A DNA stretch of 64,000 nt from an archaeon. Its GTDB lineage: Archaea > Thermoproteota > Nitrososphaeria > Nitrososphaerales > Gagatemarchaeaceae. The position numbers and the translations under genes were made by a program. Below are positions 15,719 through 24,993 of this stretch, piece by piece; positions within the stretch are counted from its first letter, which is position 1; each line of letters begins with the position of its first letter. The notes under the pieces are model-generated. The model searched no databases, had not been told where the DNA came from, and was given only the letters and a program-made list of their open reading frames with translations. The stretch lies in the NCBI GenBank assembly GCA_021786575.1, contig JAJYMY010000001.1:124001-188000 (forward strand), written 5' to 3'.

Positions 15719-16497
15719 CGGCGGGCCCTCCTGCCGAAGAAGTGCCCTGCCACAGCGATTGGCAGGGATACCAGAATCATAACCGCTGATGCGGTCACCG
15801 CTGCCTCCAGGCCCCCTGGGATGGCCCCGTTGAAGAGTTGGAAGATAGTGACCGAGGCCGGGCTCACGCCGTTGAAGGGGTACTGAAGCACGTAGAAGGC
15901 GATTATGGAGATAGAGCCGAACTCCCCCAGCGCCCTGCTCATCGCGACCAGTGAAGCGCTCGTCACCCCCCCAGTCGAGTCCGGAAGGACGACAGAGACG
16001 AGCGTCCTCAGCCTCGATGCGCCCAACCCCATGGCGTACTCTTCCACTGAGACATCCTTGGACTCGAAGTAAGGCTGGATGGATTTCACATAGATGGGTG
16101 CCGACATTATGACTAGCGCTATCACGAGGCCTAGGAGCGAGTCGAAGAAGTTGACCCCCAGGCGCAGAAGGAACTGGCCTGTGGGGGTGAGCGGGCTATC
16201 CAAGATGAGAAGGGCAACCCCTATGATGGGATGGGGGACCCCGACCGGGATATCCACGAGGGCCTCCAGAAAGGTGTCGCCAGACCTCGCCAGGTAGTAG
16301 GCTAGAGGGGTGAAGAGCCCGAAATCGACCAGAGCAGCTACGGCAGATGAGGCAAGGGAGAGCTCTATCGAGCGGAAGATGAGCGGGGCGAAGCCCTCTG
16401 GTGAACGGAGCGGGCCCAGCCCGTAGTAAAGTAGGACTAGGATGGGTACCAAGAGGAGAAAGACGACGATGAGAGAGAAGGCCCTGAGCCAGTTCAT
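15715..16497 (-). CDS. Molybdate/tungstate ABC transporter permease
   Basis: 260 residues with about six membrane helices and the cytoplasmic loop AMGLGASRLRTLVSVVLPDS, the EAA-type loop that contacts the ATPase. HPIIGVALLIL and ALGEFGSISIIAFY are typical of ModB/TupB/WtpB permeases. Middle gene of the binding protein-permease-ATPase operon. Confidence 0.9.
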   Translation of the reverse strand: MNWLRAFSLIVVFLLLVPILVLLYYGLGPLRSPEGFAPLIFRSIELSLASSAVAALVDFGLFTPLAYYLARSGDTFLEALVDIPVGVPHPIIGVALLILDSPLTPTGQFLLRLGVNFFDSLLGLVIALVIMSAPIYVKSIQPYFESKDVSVEEYAMGLGASRLRTLVSVVLPDSTGGVTSASLVAMSRALGEFGSISIIAFYVLQYPFNGVSPASVTIFQLFNGAIPGGLEAAVTASAVMILVSLPIAVAGHFFGRRARR

Positions 16498-16510
16498 GCG
16501 GCCAGGATTC

Positions 16511-17548
16511 CTATGGGAGCGGACCAGCCTCGCTGAGGAGGCCTTGAGAGACCATTTGGGAGATGGCGCTCGGCGGTGCGACGTTGGTGTAGAGCTGGGC
16601 CGGGACGATGGGGAGGAGCCCGTAAGACGACAGTGTCTGAGCGTTCGCGACTACATACTGCACGAATCTGAGGGCAGACGCCTGATGCGCGCCGTTCAGA
16701 GGGACGGTGATGCTGAGCACGATAGCCGAGCCCGCCGTGGTGCCGGCGGAGTCCTGGTAAGAGAACTTCGAATAGAACGACCCCAGCGCGGGGTCGCCGA
16801 AGTTGACCTGAGGTTCCAGAGTGACGTACTGCAGGTGGTCTGTTATGGCCGCGGACTTGTAGATGAAGAGGAATTGGATCTGCCCTGATTGGAGAGGGGC
16901 GACGAGGGCGGCTGCGGAGGTCCCGGAGACGTTGCCTCCGTTCTTCGTCAACGGCGATGTGTACGCGCTTGTGTTCCCTCCCGAATAGAGGTAACCCGCA
17001 GCCTCCAGGGCGAGCCATCCTCTGAGGCCAGCGGGATCCGAGACCGGGTCGGAGATCCCGACCTTCACCCTCCCTGAAGCAAGTGCGCTGAAGAACGCGT
17101 TCCAATCGGAAGTGGCGTTCGTCTGTGCCGCTTTGTCCCCTTCTGAGACTATGGCTGGCGCGGTAGAGTTCGAGTATGCGAGGACCAGCTGGTCTGACGC
17201 GAACCCTACAGCCCAGCCTGGCGACTCGCTCTTGAGATACTCAGACCCTGTGGCGGAGAGCGCAACAGAGACGAAGATGTCGGCCGGGGCTCCCGCCGCT
17301 ATCTCGCTGGCGACTGAGAACGACCCACCTGACTTCACAGGGGCCACGGGGATGCCGGTACTCTGCGAGAACGAGCTCAAGAGTGCCGAGGTCTCAATGG
17401 AGTACGCGTCGGCCGAGTACGATATCAATGGAGTAACGCTCCTCGGGCTTAGGAATAAGGCGTACGCCAAGCCTCCTACGACGACTAAAACGATCACCAC
17501 CGACGCGACCACTATGATGGGACGGCGATTTGTCTCGACTTTGGACAA
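16511..17548 (-). CDS. Molybdate/tungstate-binding protein (ModA/WtpA type)
   Basis: Extracytoplasmic oxyanion-binding protein. From TTG17548 it has 345 residues: short basic N-terminus, membrane anchor (IIVVASVVIVLVVVGGLAYA), then the binding fold with SYSADAYSIETSALLSSFSQ and AAGAPADIFVSV, typical of the family. A longer frame up to 17599 exists, but the operator and TATA box lie within it, so TTG17548 (about 32 nt from the TATA box) is preferred. The chemistry (Mo or W) cannot be told apart here. Confidence 0.88.
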   Translation of the reverse strand: MSKVETNRRPIIVVASVVIVLVVVGGLAYALFLSPRSVTPLISYSADAYSIETSALLSSFSQSTGIPVAPVKSGGSFSVASEIAAGAPADIFVSVALSATGSEYLKSESPGWAVGFASDQLVLAYSNSTAPAIVSEGDKAAQTNATSDWNAFFSALASGRVKVGISDPVSDPAGLRGWLALEAAGYLYSGGNTSAYTSPLTKNGGNVSGTSAAALVAPLQSGQIQFLFIYKSAAITDHLQYVTLEPQVNFGDPALGSFYSKFSYQDSAGTTAGSAIVLSITVPLNGAHQASALRFVQYVVANAQTLSSYGLLPIVPAQLYTNVAPPSAISQMVSQGLLSEAGPLP

Positions 17549-17551
17549 GCT

Positions 17552-17584
17552 GTTATGCAATCCATTGCATAACGCGTTTAAAAG
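17552..17584 (-). promoter_or_regulatory. TATA box and probable ModE operator of the molybdate importer
   Basis: A perfect inverted repeat, GTTATGCAA (17552-17560), 4-nt spacer TCCA, TTGCATAAC (17565-17573), lies between a minus-strand TATA box TTTTAAA (about 17577-17584) and the start codon of the binding protein. A protein bound here would block initiation. The divergent neighbour is a ModE-like regulator, the obvious candidate. The site is inside, not at, the E. coli ModE consensus, so the match to ModE is by position. Confidence 0.7.
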
Positions 17585-17631
17585 CATTTCCAGGCCCAAG
17601 ATTTAAGACAAGTTGGGGTTCCTACCGCTCT

Positions 17632-18252
17632 GTGACTCGCGGCGCAGAAGTGGAGCCGGTCCCGCACCTCTCCCTCCAGAGCGAAGAGGAGACGGTCATG
17701 GACGAGATAGACGCCATGCTCCTTCAGGTCATCGCAGAGAAGAACTCCTTGACCGATGCGGCCCGCGAGGTAGAGGTCTCCTACAGGAACGCTTGGGACA
17801 GGATAAGACGGATTGAGACGAGGTCAGGGAAGAAGATACTCGAGTCGAGCACCGGCGGCCCGGAGGGAGGCAGTTCGAAGCTGACGAAGGACGGCGAGGC
17901 GCTGCTCAAGGAGTTCCTGAGGGTCAGGGACTACCTGTCGTACGCGTTGGATGAAAGAGAAGCGGCGGGGAACGTGCGCTACAAACTCAGCGCTAGGAAC
18001 GCCTTCGATGTGAAGATAACGAAGATTGAGACAGGAGAGATAACATGCCTCCTGAGGATGTCGTCAGTCTCGCCAGTCCGCCTGACGTCTATAATATCAA
18101 GGGACGCGGTCGAAGACCTCGGGCTCCGCGAGGGGGACATGGTCAAGGCGGTCGTAAAGGCGACCGAGGTGATGGTGGCCAAGGCAATCTCTCCACCCAA
18201 ATCAGGGGCCAGGGCGGTCAGGCCGGGAGAGAGGAAGAGGCGTTCTGAGTAG
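17632..18252 (+). CDS. modE: ModE-like regulator with molbindin (TOBE) domain
   Basis: Senses molybdate/tungstate and controls import genes. 206 residues from GTG17632 (about 28 nt after ATTTAAG, leaderless); ATG17698 is an alternative. N-terminal winged helix LLQVIAEKNSLTDAAREVEV then SYRNAWDRIRRIE is characteristic of ModE; about residues 120-185 (KLSARNAFDVKITKIETGEI then VEDLGLREGDMVKAVVKATEV) form one TOBE domain. Divergent from the binding-protein gene across the palindrome. Confidence 0.88.
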   Translation: MTRGAEVEPVPHLSLQSEEETVMDEIDAMLLQVIAEKNSLTDAAREVEVSYRNAWDRIRRIETRSGKKILESSTGGPEGGSSKLTKDGEALLKEFLRVRDYLSYALDEREAAGNVRYKLSARNAFDVKITKIETGEITCLLRMSSVSPVRLTSIISRDAVEDLGLREGDMVKAVVKATEVMVAKAISPPKSGARAVRPGERKRRSE

Positions 18253-18526
18253 CCTGCTCCCCTTTCCGTACGTTTAGGGAGGCTCTCCCTCCACTCGACA
18301 CCGCCTGAATTTGTCCTCGACGATGCCAGAGCGTCTGGTGGATGGGTGGGTCGAGAAGGTGAGGGATAAAGCGGTCCAAAGCCTGATTCTCCTGGCAGAG
18401 CGTGGCCAACTCATAGGGACGGGTAGCGGGAGATGACCTACGCGTGGCGGGCTGGCTTCTTCACTGCATCCAGCATCCCCCGCGACGGTTAAATAGGAGC
18501 GACTTCTTCCTGCAACCTAACAGGAA

Positions 18527-18856
18527 TTGATTGGGAGCATAACCGACTGGGGCATCCTGGCTGTCGTAGTCATCGTACTTTTCGGTGGCGCGAAGAAGAT
18601 CCCTGAGCTGGCCCGCTCCATGGGCAAAGCGATGGGTGAGTTCAAGAAGGGGCAAGCAGAAATAGAAAAGGAAGTCGCTGATTTGAGGGCTTCGATTGAC
18701 TCACCGACCCCTGCAAAGGGCATCACCCAGCAATCTGTGAAAGACGCCGTCCCTCAGGCGCACCAACCGGTGAACGAAGACAGGGAATACGCCCGGAGAC
18801 GAATCACACAGCTAGAGGAAGAGCTGAAAGAGCTCAAAGAGAAGACCGGAGCATAA
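18527..18856 (+). CDS. tatA: Sec-independent translocase protein TatA
   Basis: Pore-forming subunit for export of folded twin-arginine proteins. 109 residues from TTG18527: short N-terminus, one membrane helix (WGILAVVVIVLFGGAKKIPE), the FGxxKIPELARSMGKAMGEFK amphipathic helix and an acidic/coiled C-tail. A TATA-like GTTAAATAG lies about 36 nt upstream. Followed 59 nt later by tatC. Confidence 0.93.
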   Translation: MIGSITDWGILAVVVIVLFGGAKKIPELARSMGKAMGEFKKGQAEIEKEVADLRASIDSPTPAKGITQQSVKDAVPQAHQPVNEDREYARRRITQLEEELKELKEKTGA

Positions 18857-18915
18857 CTCCTTAGGCAGCCTTTAGAGAGCCGAATAAAGGGCCACTCCCG
18901 GTGTCCTCGTAGCGG

Positions 18916-19779
18916 ATGAGGTTGTCTATCGGGAATCCTGGGTCTGTCCAAAAAGAATTACCGTTCCTTGACCATATAGCGGAACTGGTTCGGAGGTTCC
19001 TCGTATCGCTGGCCGCCTTCTTCGTGCTCTTCATCCTCTTCTTCATCTTCAAGCCGGTCTGGGTAAAGGTGGGACCGATTGAGATTTTCTATCCATTTCC
19101 GGACCTGTTCCACAGCTTCACTACCGAGTTCTTCAACTTCGCGAAGGCGCAGCTCCTACCTTCCCATATGCTACTGATCAACCTGAACGCGTTCGACACG
19201 TTTGTCGCGATAATCTACACAGCCCTGGCGCTGGCCGCGATCTTTTCATCACCCATCTGGATCTATGAGACCGCGTCCTTCATCGGGCCGGCGCTCAAGC
19301 CCAGGGAGAAGAGGATCCTGAAGCTCATCCTTGTCCCTGCGACAGGCCTCTTCGCGGCCGGGGGGCTGTTTGCCTACAAGATCATCTTGCCTGTCATCTT
19401 CAAGTTCCTGTACTCCTTCACGCTGTCCACAGGGGTCGAACCCACGCTCGGCGTCGGGACATTCGTTTCCACCGTCATCGCGTACATTGTGGCGCTAGGC
19501 CTGTCCTTTGAAATCCCGATAATTATGGTTGCCATCAGCTATGTGGGGCTAGTCTCATACGAGACATGGCTGAAGAACTGGAGGTATGCGATCGTAGGCT
19601 CTTTCGTCCTGGCTTTGTTCATTTCCCCTGGGGCGACGGGAGGGATCATCGAGACCACCACCGCGCTGACGCTGTCAGCCCTCTACCTGGGTGGGGGGTT
19701 GGTATCCAGGACGCTGGCTCTGCGTAAGCGAGACCGCAGCGGCGAGGGGACTGGTCAAGCGGGTTCGCCTGCACCGTAG
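18916..19779 (+). CDS. tatC: Sec-independent translocase protein TatC
   Basis: Receptor for twin-arginine signal peptides. 287 residues, six membrane helices; the N-terminal LPFLDHIAELVRRFL and the SFEIPIIMVAISYVG stretch are family hallmarks (the Glu in FEIP corresponds to the conserved acidic residue). The likely client is the exported aldehyde oxidoreductase encoded at 30.8-31.5 kb. A downstream gene begins after a promoter at 19.9 kb. Confidence 0.95.
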   Translation: MRLSIGNPGSVQKELPFLDHIAELVRRFLVSLAAFFVLFILFFIFKPVWVKVGPIEIFYPFPDLFHSFTTEFFNFAKAQLLPSHMLLINLNAFDTFVAIIYTALALAAIFSSPIWIYETASFIGPALKPREKRILKLILVPATGLFAAGGLFAYKIILPVIFKFLYSFTLSTGVEPTLGVGTFVSTVIAYIVALGLSFEIPIIMVAISYVGLVSYETWLKNWRYAIVGSFVLALFISPGATGGIIETTTALTLSALYLGGGLVSRTLALRKRDRSGEGTGQAGSPAP

Positions 19780-19928
19780 TGGGCGGCCGCTCCGCCCTGG
19801 TGGACGCTCGAACCGCATGGAGCCTTTTCGTGTTGCGACTGGCGCCGTTCATAGCTCGGGGACGTGGGCCGCGACGCGGAGTGCTGCCCCGACGAGCTTA
19901 TACGGCTCCTTCCAAGTCATACGTCACT

Positions 19929-20615
19929 GTGACAGAGGAAGAAGACGTCGACGAGTCCAGGAGGAAGGTATTCGCGAAGTTCCTCCCTCACTTGGCTGTC
20001 ACCGCGGTCGGAATGGGCCTCTTCTCGTCACCCGTCCGCCTGCTTTCTTCGGCCATGGACAGGTACAACAAGGCGACCGAAGAGACGACCAAGAAGGTGA
20101 ACGACCTGATCCCCCTCCTACCCTGGCTGGAAAGGCTCCAGCTGAACGTTGAGGGACCGCGGACTATCTCGCTGGTGATGCGAAAAGAGGACATGGGCAG
20201 CGGCCTGGAGCAGTACCTGCTAGAGGCGTTCCGGGACGAGGGAGCAGCAGGGATGAAGCTCGTAGAGCCGCCTGGGAGTCGGGAGAAAAGTGAGTTCGAC
20301 TACGCGCTCCGTCTGCCGGCGAAGAACGTCTACGCGAAGATTGTAGGGACGCTGACACAGGACGACAGAGCGCGATACTTGGAGGCCGCAATGCGACTTA
20401 ACCCGTCAGAAGTATGGTTGCTGGTCGACGGTGGCGAGAGCGTAGACGAACTGATGGACCCGGTCTTTGTCAACGAGAACATGATACTCCGTGGGAGGCT
20501 CAAGTCAGTGACGACCACAGAGATGCTGTCAGGCTTCTTTGGGAAGGAGTTCGATGTAATGGTCGATCCTCAGGAAGACGGCTCGGACAAGGTCGTGCTC
20601 CATCTCAGGACCTGA
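19929..20615 (+). CDS. Unknown protein with a twin-arginine-like N-terminus
   Basis: 229 residues from GTG19929, about 30 nt after a TATA box CTTATACGG; the frame is open upstream to 19779 but that part overlaps the promoter. The N-terminus has SRRKVFAKFLPHLAVTAVGM, an RR pair followed by a hydrophobic helix, as in Tat signals or N-in anchors. Then a helical region (DRYNKATEETTKKVNDLIPL) and an alpha/beta domain. No family recognised. Position after tatA-tatC suggests, but does not prove, a link to export. Confidence 0.55.
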   Translation: MTEEEDVDESRRKVFAKFLPHLAVTAVGMGLFSSPVRLLSSAMDRYNKATEETTKKVNDLIPLLPWLERLQLNVEGPRTISLVMRKEDMGSGLEQYLLEAFRDEGAAGMKLVEPPGSREKSEFDYALRLPAKNVYAKIVGTLTQDDRARYLEAAMRLNPSEVWLLVDGGESVDELMDPVFVNENMILRGRLKSVTTTEMLSGFFGKEFDVMVDPQEDGSDKVVLHLRT

Positions 20616-20805
20616 CGCAGGCGCGCCTGGGCTCATTTCGGACGTATGTAAAATGCCTATGCCGCAGAAGCTAAACGCTGGCAAGCGCCCATCCGACGAC
20701 CGGCCTGCCCCCATCGGCCTCGTTGGTGTGGCAGCGCTCGGCTGCAAAGACCGAACGGCTCCATGAAAGTTAAAGACGAGCCAAAGAGCCGCAGATAGAG
20801 CGCAT

Positions 20806-22050
20806 ATGGTAGCCCCGATCTCTGAATATGTCCGCGTTGGACGCGCGCTCGACGACGTCCTCGCGCAGGTCGCCTGGAAGAGGCGCACGGAGACGGTCGA
20901 GGTAAGGGAGGCCTTCGGCAGGGTCTGTGCCGAGGACGTCAGGTCGCCGATCGACATGCCTCAATTCACAGTCTCGCGCATGGACGGATTCGCCGTCCGG
21001 AGCGCCGACACGACCCTAGCCACCGAAACGAACCAGATCAGACTGAAGGTCATCGCCAAGGTCGGGCTTGGAAAGAAGACAAAGGCGATTGTCGGACCCG
21101 GCGAAGCTGCCAGGGTGACCACCGGGTCCTTCGTGCCCGAAGGCACCGACGCCGTCGTTCCAGTTGAAGAAGCCTCGTCGCGTGGGACGAGCGTCGAGGT
21201 GCGGCGGGCCGCGACGAGTGGGGCCCACCACTTCCTGGCCGGCGCCGATGTAAAGAAGGGGAGCGTGGTGGTCAGGAGAGGGACTAGGATGAGGGCCCAA
21301 GATGTGGGCCTCGCCATCTCCCTAGGGATCAAGAGGGTCGAGGTCTACGGACGGCCCAGGGTGGCCATAATAGCCACCGGGAGCGAGCTCACCGACTCGG
21401 ACTCAGGGGGGAAGACGCGGAACAGTCATGGCCCTTTCTTCGCCCTCCTCGCCGGGGCCCTCGGCTGCGAGGCGGTCAACCTCGGCATTGCGCGCGACAG
21501 GGAAGAAGAAATCTTGAGGAAGCTTAGAAAGGGTATCGCAGCCGCAGACTTGGTGCTCACCACTGGGGGGACGTCCGTCGGTCCCTTCGACCTCGTGGGG
21601 GGCGCGGTGAAGAGCCTGGGGCCTAGCGCGCTTCATCACGGCATCAGGATGGACCGCGGGAGGGTCACAGGGGTCGCGGTCATAGGAGGGAGGCCCGTGG
21701 TGATGATGCCTGGCCCAATCCAGGGAGCGCTAAACGCCTTCGTCCTCTTCGCCCTCCCGATCATCCAAGGCATCTCGATGGCAGGGGACGAGACAACCAG
21801 GGTGAAAGCGAAGCTGACCGAGAGATGGGAGGCGAGGCGGAGGTTCCAGGACTTCACGAAGGTGGTGTACCTGAGACTGACCGACAGCGGCAAAGAGGTG
21901 CAAGCCGAACCCCTCTCGGCCGAGACTGAATCGATGTCTTTGCTTGTCAGATCCACGGCCGTGACCGTGGTTCCGGAGGAAGTGCGCTCGATGGAGGCGG
22001 GTCAGGAAGTGGAAGCGCTGCTTCTTCCTGGTTTTTCATCCTCCCTCTGA
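20806..22050 (+). CDS. moeA: Molybdopterin molybdenumtransferase MoeA
   Basis: Inserts molybdate into adenylylated molybdopterin. 414 residues with the usual four domains: SRMDGFAVRSADT, GSFVPEGTDAVVPVEE, the MoaB/Mog-like domain with LTTGGTSVGPFD, and a C-terminal beta domain. ATG20806 gives the family N-terminus. Converges with the MocA-like gene with a 15-nt 3' overlap. Confidence 0.95.
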   Translation: MVAPISEYVRVGRALDDVLAQVAWKRRTETVEVREAFGRVCAEDVRSPIDMPQFTVSRMDGFAVRSADTTLATETNQIRLKVIAKVGLGKKTKAIVGPGEAARVTTGSFVPEGTDAVVPVEEASSRGTSVEVRRAATSGAHHFLAGADVKKGSVVVRRGTRMRAQDVGLAISLGIKRVEVYGRPRVAIIATGSELTDSDSGGKTRNSHGPFFALLAGALGCEAVNLGIARDREEEILRKLRKGIAAADLVLTTGGTSVGPFDLVGGAVKSLGPSALHHGIRMDRGRVTGVAVIGGRPVVMMPGPIQGALNAFVLFALPIIQGISMAGDETTRVKAKLTERWEARRRFQDFTKVVYLRLTDSGKEVQAEPLSAETESMSLLVRSTAVTVVPEEVRSMEAGQEVEALLLPGFSSSL

Positions 22051-22632
22051 GTGGAGCCTCGCCAGGAGCGGGCGCATCCTCCTGACGTCAGCCTCTACGT
22101 TGACGTCGAGAAGGACTCCGGGGTCGTCGACTGCCAGCTCCCGGGCAGATGCGATGTTCTTTCGGACCAATTCTCTCGCCCCCTGGTCTCCCCTGAGCCT
22201 GAGCAGGCGGGGAAAGAGCGCCTTGTCGAAGAACACCGGGTTTCCCCTGACCCCGCGGAACGTGGGGACCACCACGTCAGCTTTGGACTCCCTGCGTGCC
22301 TGGATCAGCGCGTCGATGGTGGGGGTCAACAGCGCAGGTTTGTCCCCCAGCCCGACCAACACCCCCTCCGTCCTCTCGTCGAGGTTTCGCAGCCCGACCC
22401 TGAGCGACGAACTCATCCCAGCGGAGGGTCTAGGGTTCAACACCACCCTGGCCCCAGCCGGGCAGTGCCAGTCCGCGCCGGGCCTTAGGACCACCACAAC
22501 CTCCCCTACCTTGGAAGCTAGGAACGAGCCGACTGCGTAGTCCAGCATCGGCCTGCCCAGGAACAGGATTTCTTGTTTCGGCCGCCCCATCCTCCTAGAG
22601 AGTCCGGCGGCGAGTATCAGGCCGCTGATCAA
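22036..22632 (-). CDS. MobA/MocA-like nucleotidyltransferase
   Basis: 198 residues, GT-A fold: N-terminal LILAAGLSRRMGRPKQEILF is the NTP-binding motif, and GVLVGLGDKPALL holds the metal-binding Asp. Length and the P-F-RGVRGNPVFF segment fit MocA-type enzymes that make molybdopterin cytosine dinucleotide. That form of cofactor is used by PaoABC-type oxidoreductases, which fits this region. GMP transfer (MobA) is not excluded. Confidence 0.85.
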   Translation of the reverse strand: MISGLILAAGLSRRMGRPKQEILFLGRPMLDYAVGSFLASKVGEVVVVLRPGADWHCPAGARVVLNPRPSAGMSSSLRVGLRNLDERTEGVLVGLGDKPALLTPTIDALIQARRESKADVVVPTFRGVRGNPVFFDKALFPRLLRLRGDQGARELVRKNIASARELAVDDPGVLLDVNVEADVRRMRPLLARLHSEGG

Positions 22633-22761
22633 CGATGACCGAAGCTCCTCGTACTACTTCTGCGTTCCCCCGGCGGGGACTCGGGCCGTGATGGTATCCC
22701 TGGTGGGCGCCCGCTTTGCCAGCAAGAGACATATACGCCTGAGATTAAAAGACGTCCTGAG

Positions 22762-23127
22762 TTGAAGCAGTTCGAGTTCGCGCGTGTCGTGGCCGACCTG
22801 GTCGAGAAGGGGGAACCCTTTGCGGTCGCGACCGTAGTGAAGACCGTTGGATCGTCGCTAGGGAGGCCCGGGTTCAAGACGGTGATTTCGAAGAACGGCG
22901 ATGTCCTTTATGGGTCTCTGGGAGGCGTGTGCCCCGAGGCCGCCCTCGCGGCCACAGCCAAGCAGACTTTAGAGAGCGGCCAGCCGAAGACGGTCACCGT
23001 CTTCTTGGAGGACACGGAGAAGTCGGTGGAGAGCGCCTTCCGCGAGAAAAGGGATGATGAGATACACGTGGAGACTAACTGCGGAGGGGAAATGCAGGTC
23101 TACGTGGAGCCATACCTTCCAAAGTAG
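22762..23127 (+). CDS. Short XdhC/CoxI-family protein
   Basis: 121 residues from TTG22762. The stretch VVKTVGSSLGRPGFKTVISK, then GSLGGVCPEAAL and NCGGEMQVYVEP, match the conserved N-terminal domain of XdhC/CoxI, proteins that help sulfurate and insert the molybdenum cofactor into xanthine-oxidase-family enzymes. The NAD-binding C-terminal half is missing, as in stand-alone CoxI-type proteins. Divergent from the MocA-like gene. Confidence 0.82.
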   Translation: MKQFEFARVVADLVEKGEPFAVATVVKTVGSSLGRPGFKTVISKNGDVLYGSLGGVCPEAALAATAKQTLESGQPKTVTVFLEDTEKSVESAFREKRDDEIHVETNCGGEMQVYVEPYLPK

Positions 23128-23288
23128 AGGCTCATGCTGACAGGCCCGGGCGGCGGGGGAGTGTCGGCAACAGGTCCTACGCGTTCTGTCTTGGTCGAGC
23201 CCTCTTAAGGAAGGCGCTCAAAAAAACCTAGTCGGATCTGCCATTGTCTTAGCCGCATGGCAGCGCGGTGGAAGTGAGAGCGAACAGG

Positions 23289-23723
23289 TCATTTGCCTAT
23301 CGGGACCCCCTCGACCCAGCGGTTCTTCCCTTTGATCCGCTCCCTCTTCCATAATGGCAAGGTCATCTTGATCCTGTCTATGGCGTACCTGCATGCCTCG
23401 AACGCCTCAGCCCGATGCTCCGAGGACACCGCGACGACGACGCTCACCTCGCCGACCTTAAGGAAGCCCGCCCTGTGGACCATGCTCACCCGCTTTACCG
23501 GCCACTTCTTCCTCACCTCGGCCTCGATCCGCTCGAGCCCCTTTTCGGCCATCTTCGAGTAGGCCTCGTATTCCATGGCGTCCACCCTGCCCACTTCGCT
23601 CTTCCTACGGACCGTCCCTACGAAGACAACGGTCCCCCCGGCGTCAATGTCGGCGACTTCGCTCATAATTTTTGCGGGGTCGACCTCTCGCCTTGTGATT
23701 TCCCTCCTTGAAGAAGGAGCCAA
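23289..23723 (-). CDS. moaE: Molybdopterin synthase large subunit MoaE
   Basis: Transfers sulfur from MoaD thiocarboxylate to cPMP. About 144 residues from TTG23723, 1 nt after the moaD stop. Hallmarks are GGTVVFVGTVRRKS, EYEAYSKMAEKGLERIEAEV, HRAGFLKVGE and the final LPLWKRERIKGKNRWVEG with catalytic Lys. The frame remains open to 23768 but would overlap moaD; an inner ATG would delete the first strand, so TTG is preferred. Confidence 0.92.
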   Translation of the reverse strand: MAPSSRREITRREVDPAKIMSEVADIDAGGTVVFVGTVRRKSEVGRVDAMEYEAYSKMAEKGLERIEAEVRKKWPVKRVSMVHRAGFLKVGEVSVVVAVSSEHRAEAFEACRYAIDRIKMTLPLWKRERIKGKNRWVEGVPIGK

Positions 23724-23724
23724 T

Positions 23725-23973
23725 CTATCCACCCGCCACCGGCGGAAGTATCCCAATCTCGTCACCATCGGCCACGCGCGCGGTCGAGCTGACGACTTCC
23801 TGGTTTATGGAGAGCCTGATTGTAGCCTTCATCGGTCGCAGCTTCGGATAGTCCCTGAGCAGGCGGTCCAGGAGTTCCCCAGCCGAGGTTTCACCCTCGA
23901 GGTTCACCACCTCCCGTTTCTTGCCTACGGCGTCGCGCGCCCCGGCGAAGTAAAGAACGGTCACTCCTCCCAA
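23725..23973 (-). CDS. moaD: Molybdopterin synthase small subunit MoaD
   Basis: Beta-grasp sulfur carrier, 82 residues, ending in the required Gly-Gly (PPVAGG) that becomes a thiocarboxylate. Located between moaA (3-nt gap) and moaE (1-nt gap), so the three are clearly one operon. It is the only MoaD with a plain GG end seen here, in contrast to the ubiquitin-like protein of element 2. Confidence 0.93.
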   Translation of the reverse strand: MGGVTVLYFAGARDAVGKKREVVNLEGETSAGELLDRLLRDYPKLRPMKATIRLSINQEVVSSTARVADGDEIGILPPVAGG

Positions 23974-23976
23974 AGT

Positions 23977-24993
23977 CTATCCTCCTATGGCATTCATGTT
24001 CCTCGGCTTCTCCCACCCCTCCTTGATCCATGGCATGTGCCCCACCCCCTCGGGCTTCTTTCTCACGACATCTCTCACGAATTTGGCCAGGTCCGCGTCA
24101 GTCCCGCTTCCTCTCAGGATGGGCTTCAGGTCGTAGTATTGCGTGTCGAACAGGCACGAAAGCAGCTTCCCGTCCGAAGTCAACCTAATCCTGTCGCAGT
24201 CGTCGCAGAACGGTTCACTCATTGGGGTTATCAGGCCGAGCTGACCTCCGTCGCTGCCGAAAGACCAGAGCGAGGCTGTCTTCCCTTTCTCCCGGCCTAT
24301 GGGGGAGAGATCGAAGGAACCCTTCAGGACAGCGATTATGTCCTTCCCCGGCATTATCGCCTCAGGAGACCAGATCCCCAGCCCGTCCAGCGGCATGAAC
24401 TCGATGAACCTTATCGACAGGCCCCTGGAGTGGGCATAATCGACCAGGTCGACGATTTCGTCGTCGTTGTAGCCTTTGATGGCGACCGAGTTGACCTTGA
24501 CGGGGTCGAGCCCGACCCGGACCGCCTCATCGATGCCTTCCAGGACACGAGGGAGGGCGTCAATGCCAGAGATCTTACTGAACCTGTCTCTCTTCAGGCT
24601 ATGGAGGCTCACGGTCACCCCGCGCAGCCCGGATTCTTTGAGCAGCCTTGCCTTCTGTTTAAGGAACCACCCGTTGGTCGTCATGTCGAGCGTCTCGATC
24701 GAGTCGAGCCTCGAGAGCTTCGCGACGAGGGTCTCCAGGTTCCTCCTAAGGAGCGGCTCCCCCCCTGTTATCCTGATTCCGTCTATCCCCAGCGACGAGA
24801 GGACACGCGCAGACCGCTCGAATTCGTCGAACGTCAGTTGGTCGGGCCCCGGCAACCACTTCACTTTGCCCTTGTCAGGCATACAGAAGAGGCAGGCGAA
24901 GTTGCACCTGTCAGTCACGGAAATCCTGAGCTTCTTCGCGATCCGGCCCTTGCCGTCGACCAGGCGGTCGGCCTCAGACGTCAGGAGTGTCAA
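23977..24993 (-). CDS. moaA: GTP 3',8-cyclase MoaA
   Basis: Radical SAM enzyme for the first step of molybdopterin synthesis. 338 residues with the SAM [4Fe-4S] motif at Cys30, Cys34 and Cys37 (CNFACLFC), the ITGGEPLL motif, and a second cluster with CDDC and a following Cys in GKLLSCLF. It heads the moaA-moaD-moaE operon. The usual C-terminal GG of bacterial MoaA is replaced by an end MNAIGG, which still finishes in GG. Confidence 0.95.
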   Translation of the reverse strand: MTLLTSEADRLVDGKGRIAKKLRISVTDRCNFACLFCMPDKGKVKWLPGPDQLTFDEFERSARVLSSLGIDGIRITGGEPLLRRNLETLVAKLSRLDSIETLDMTTNGWFLKQKARLLKESGLRGVTVSLHSLKRDRFSKISGIDALPRVLEGIDEAVRVGLDPVKVNSVAIKGYNDDEIVDLVDYAHSRGLSIRFIEFMPLDGLGIWSPEAIMPGKDIIAVLKGSFDLSPIGREKGKTASLWSFGSDGGQLGLITPMSEPFCDDCDRIRLTSDGKLLSCLFDTQYYDLKPILRGSGTDADLAKFVRDVVRKKPEGVGHMPWIKEGWEKPRNMNAIGG

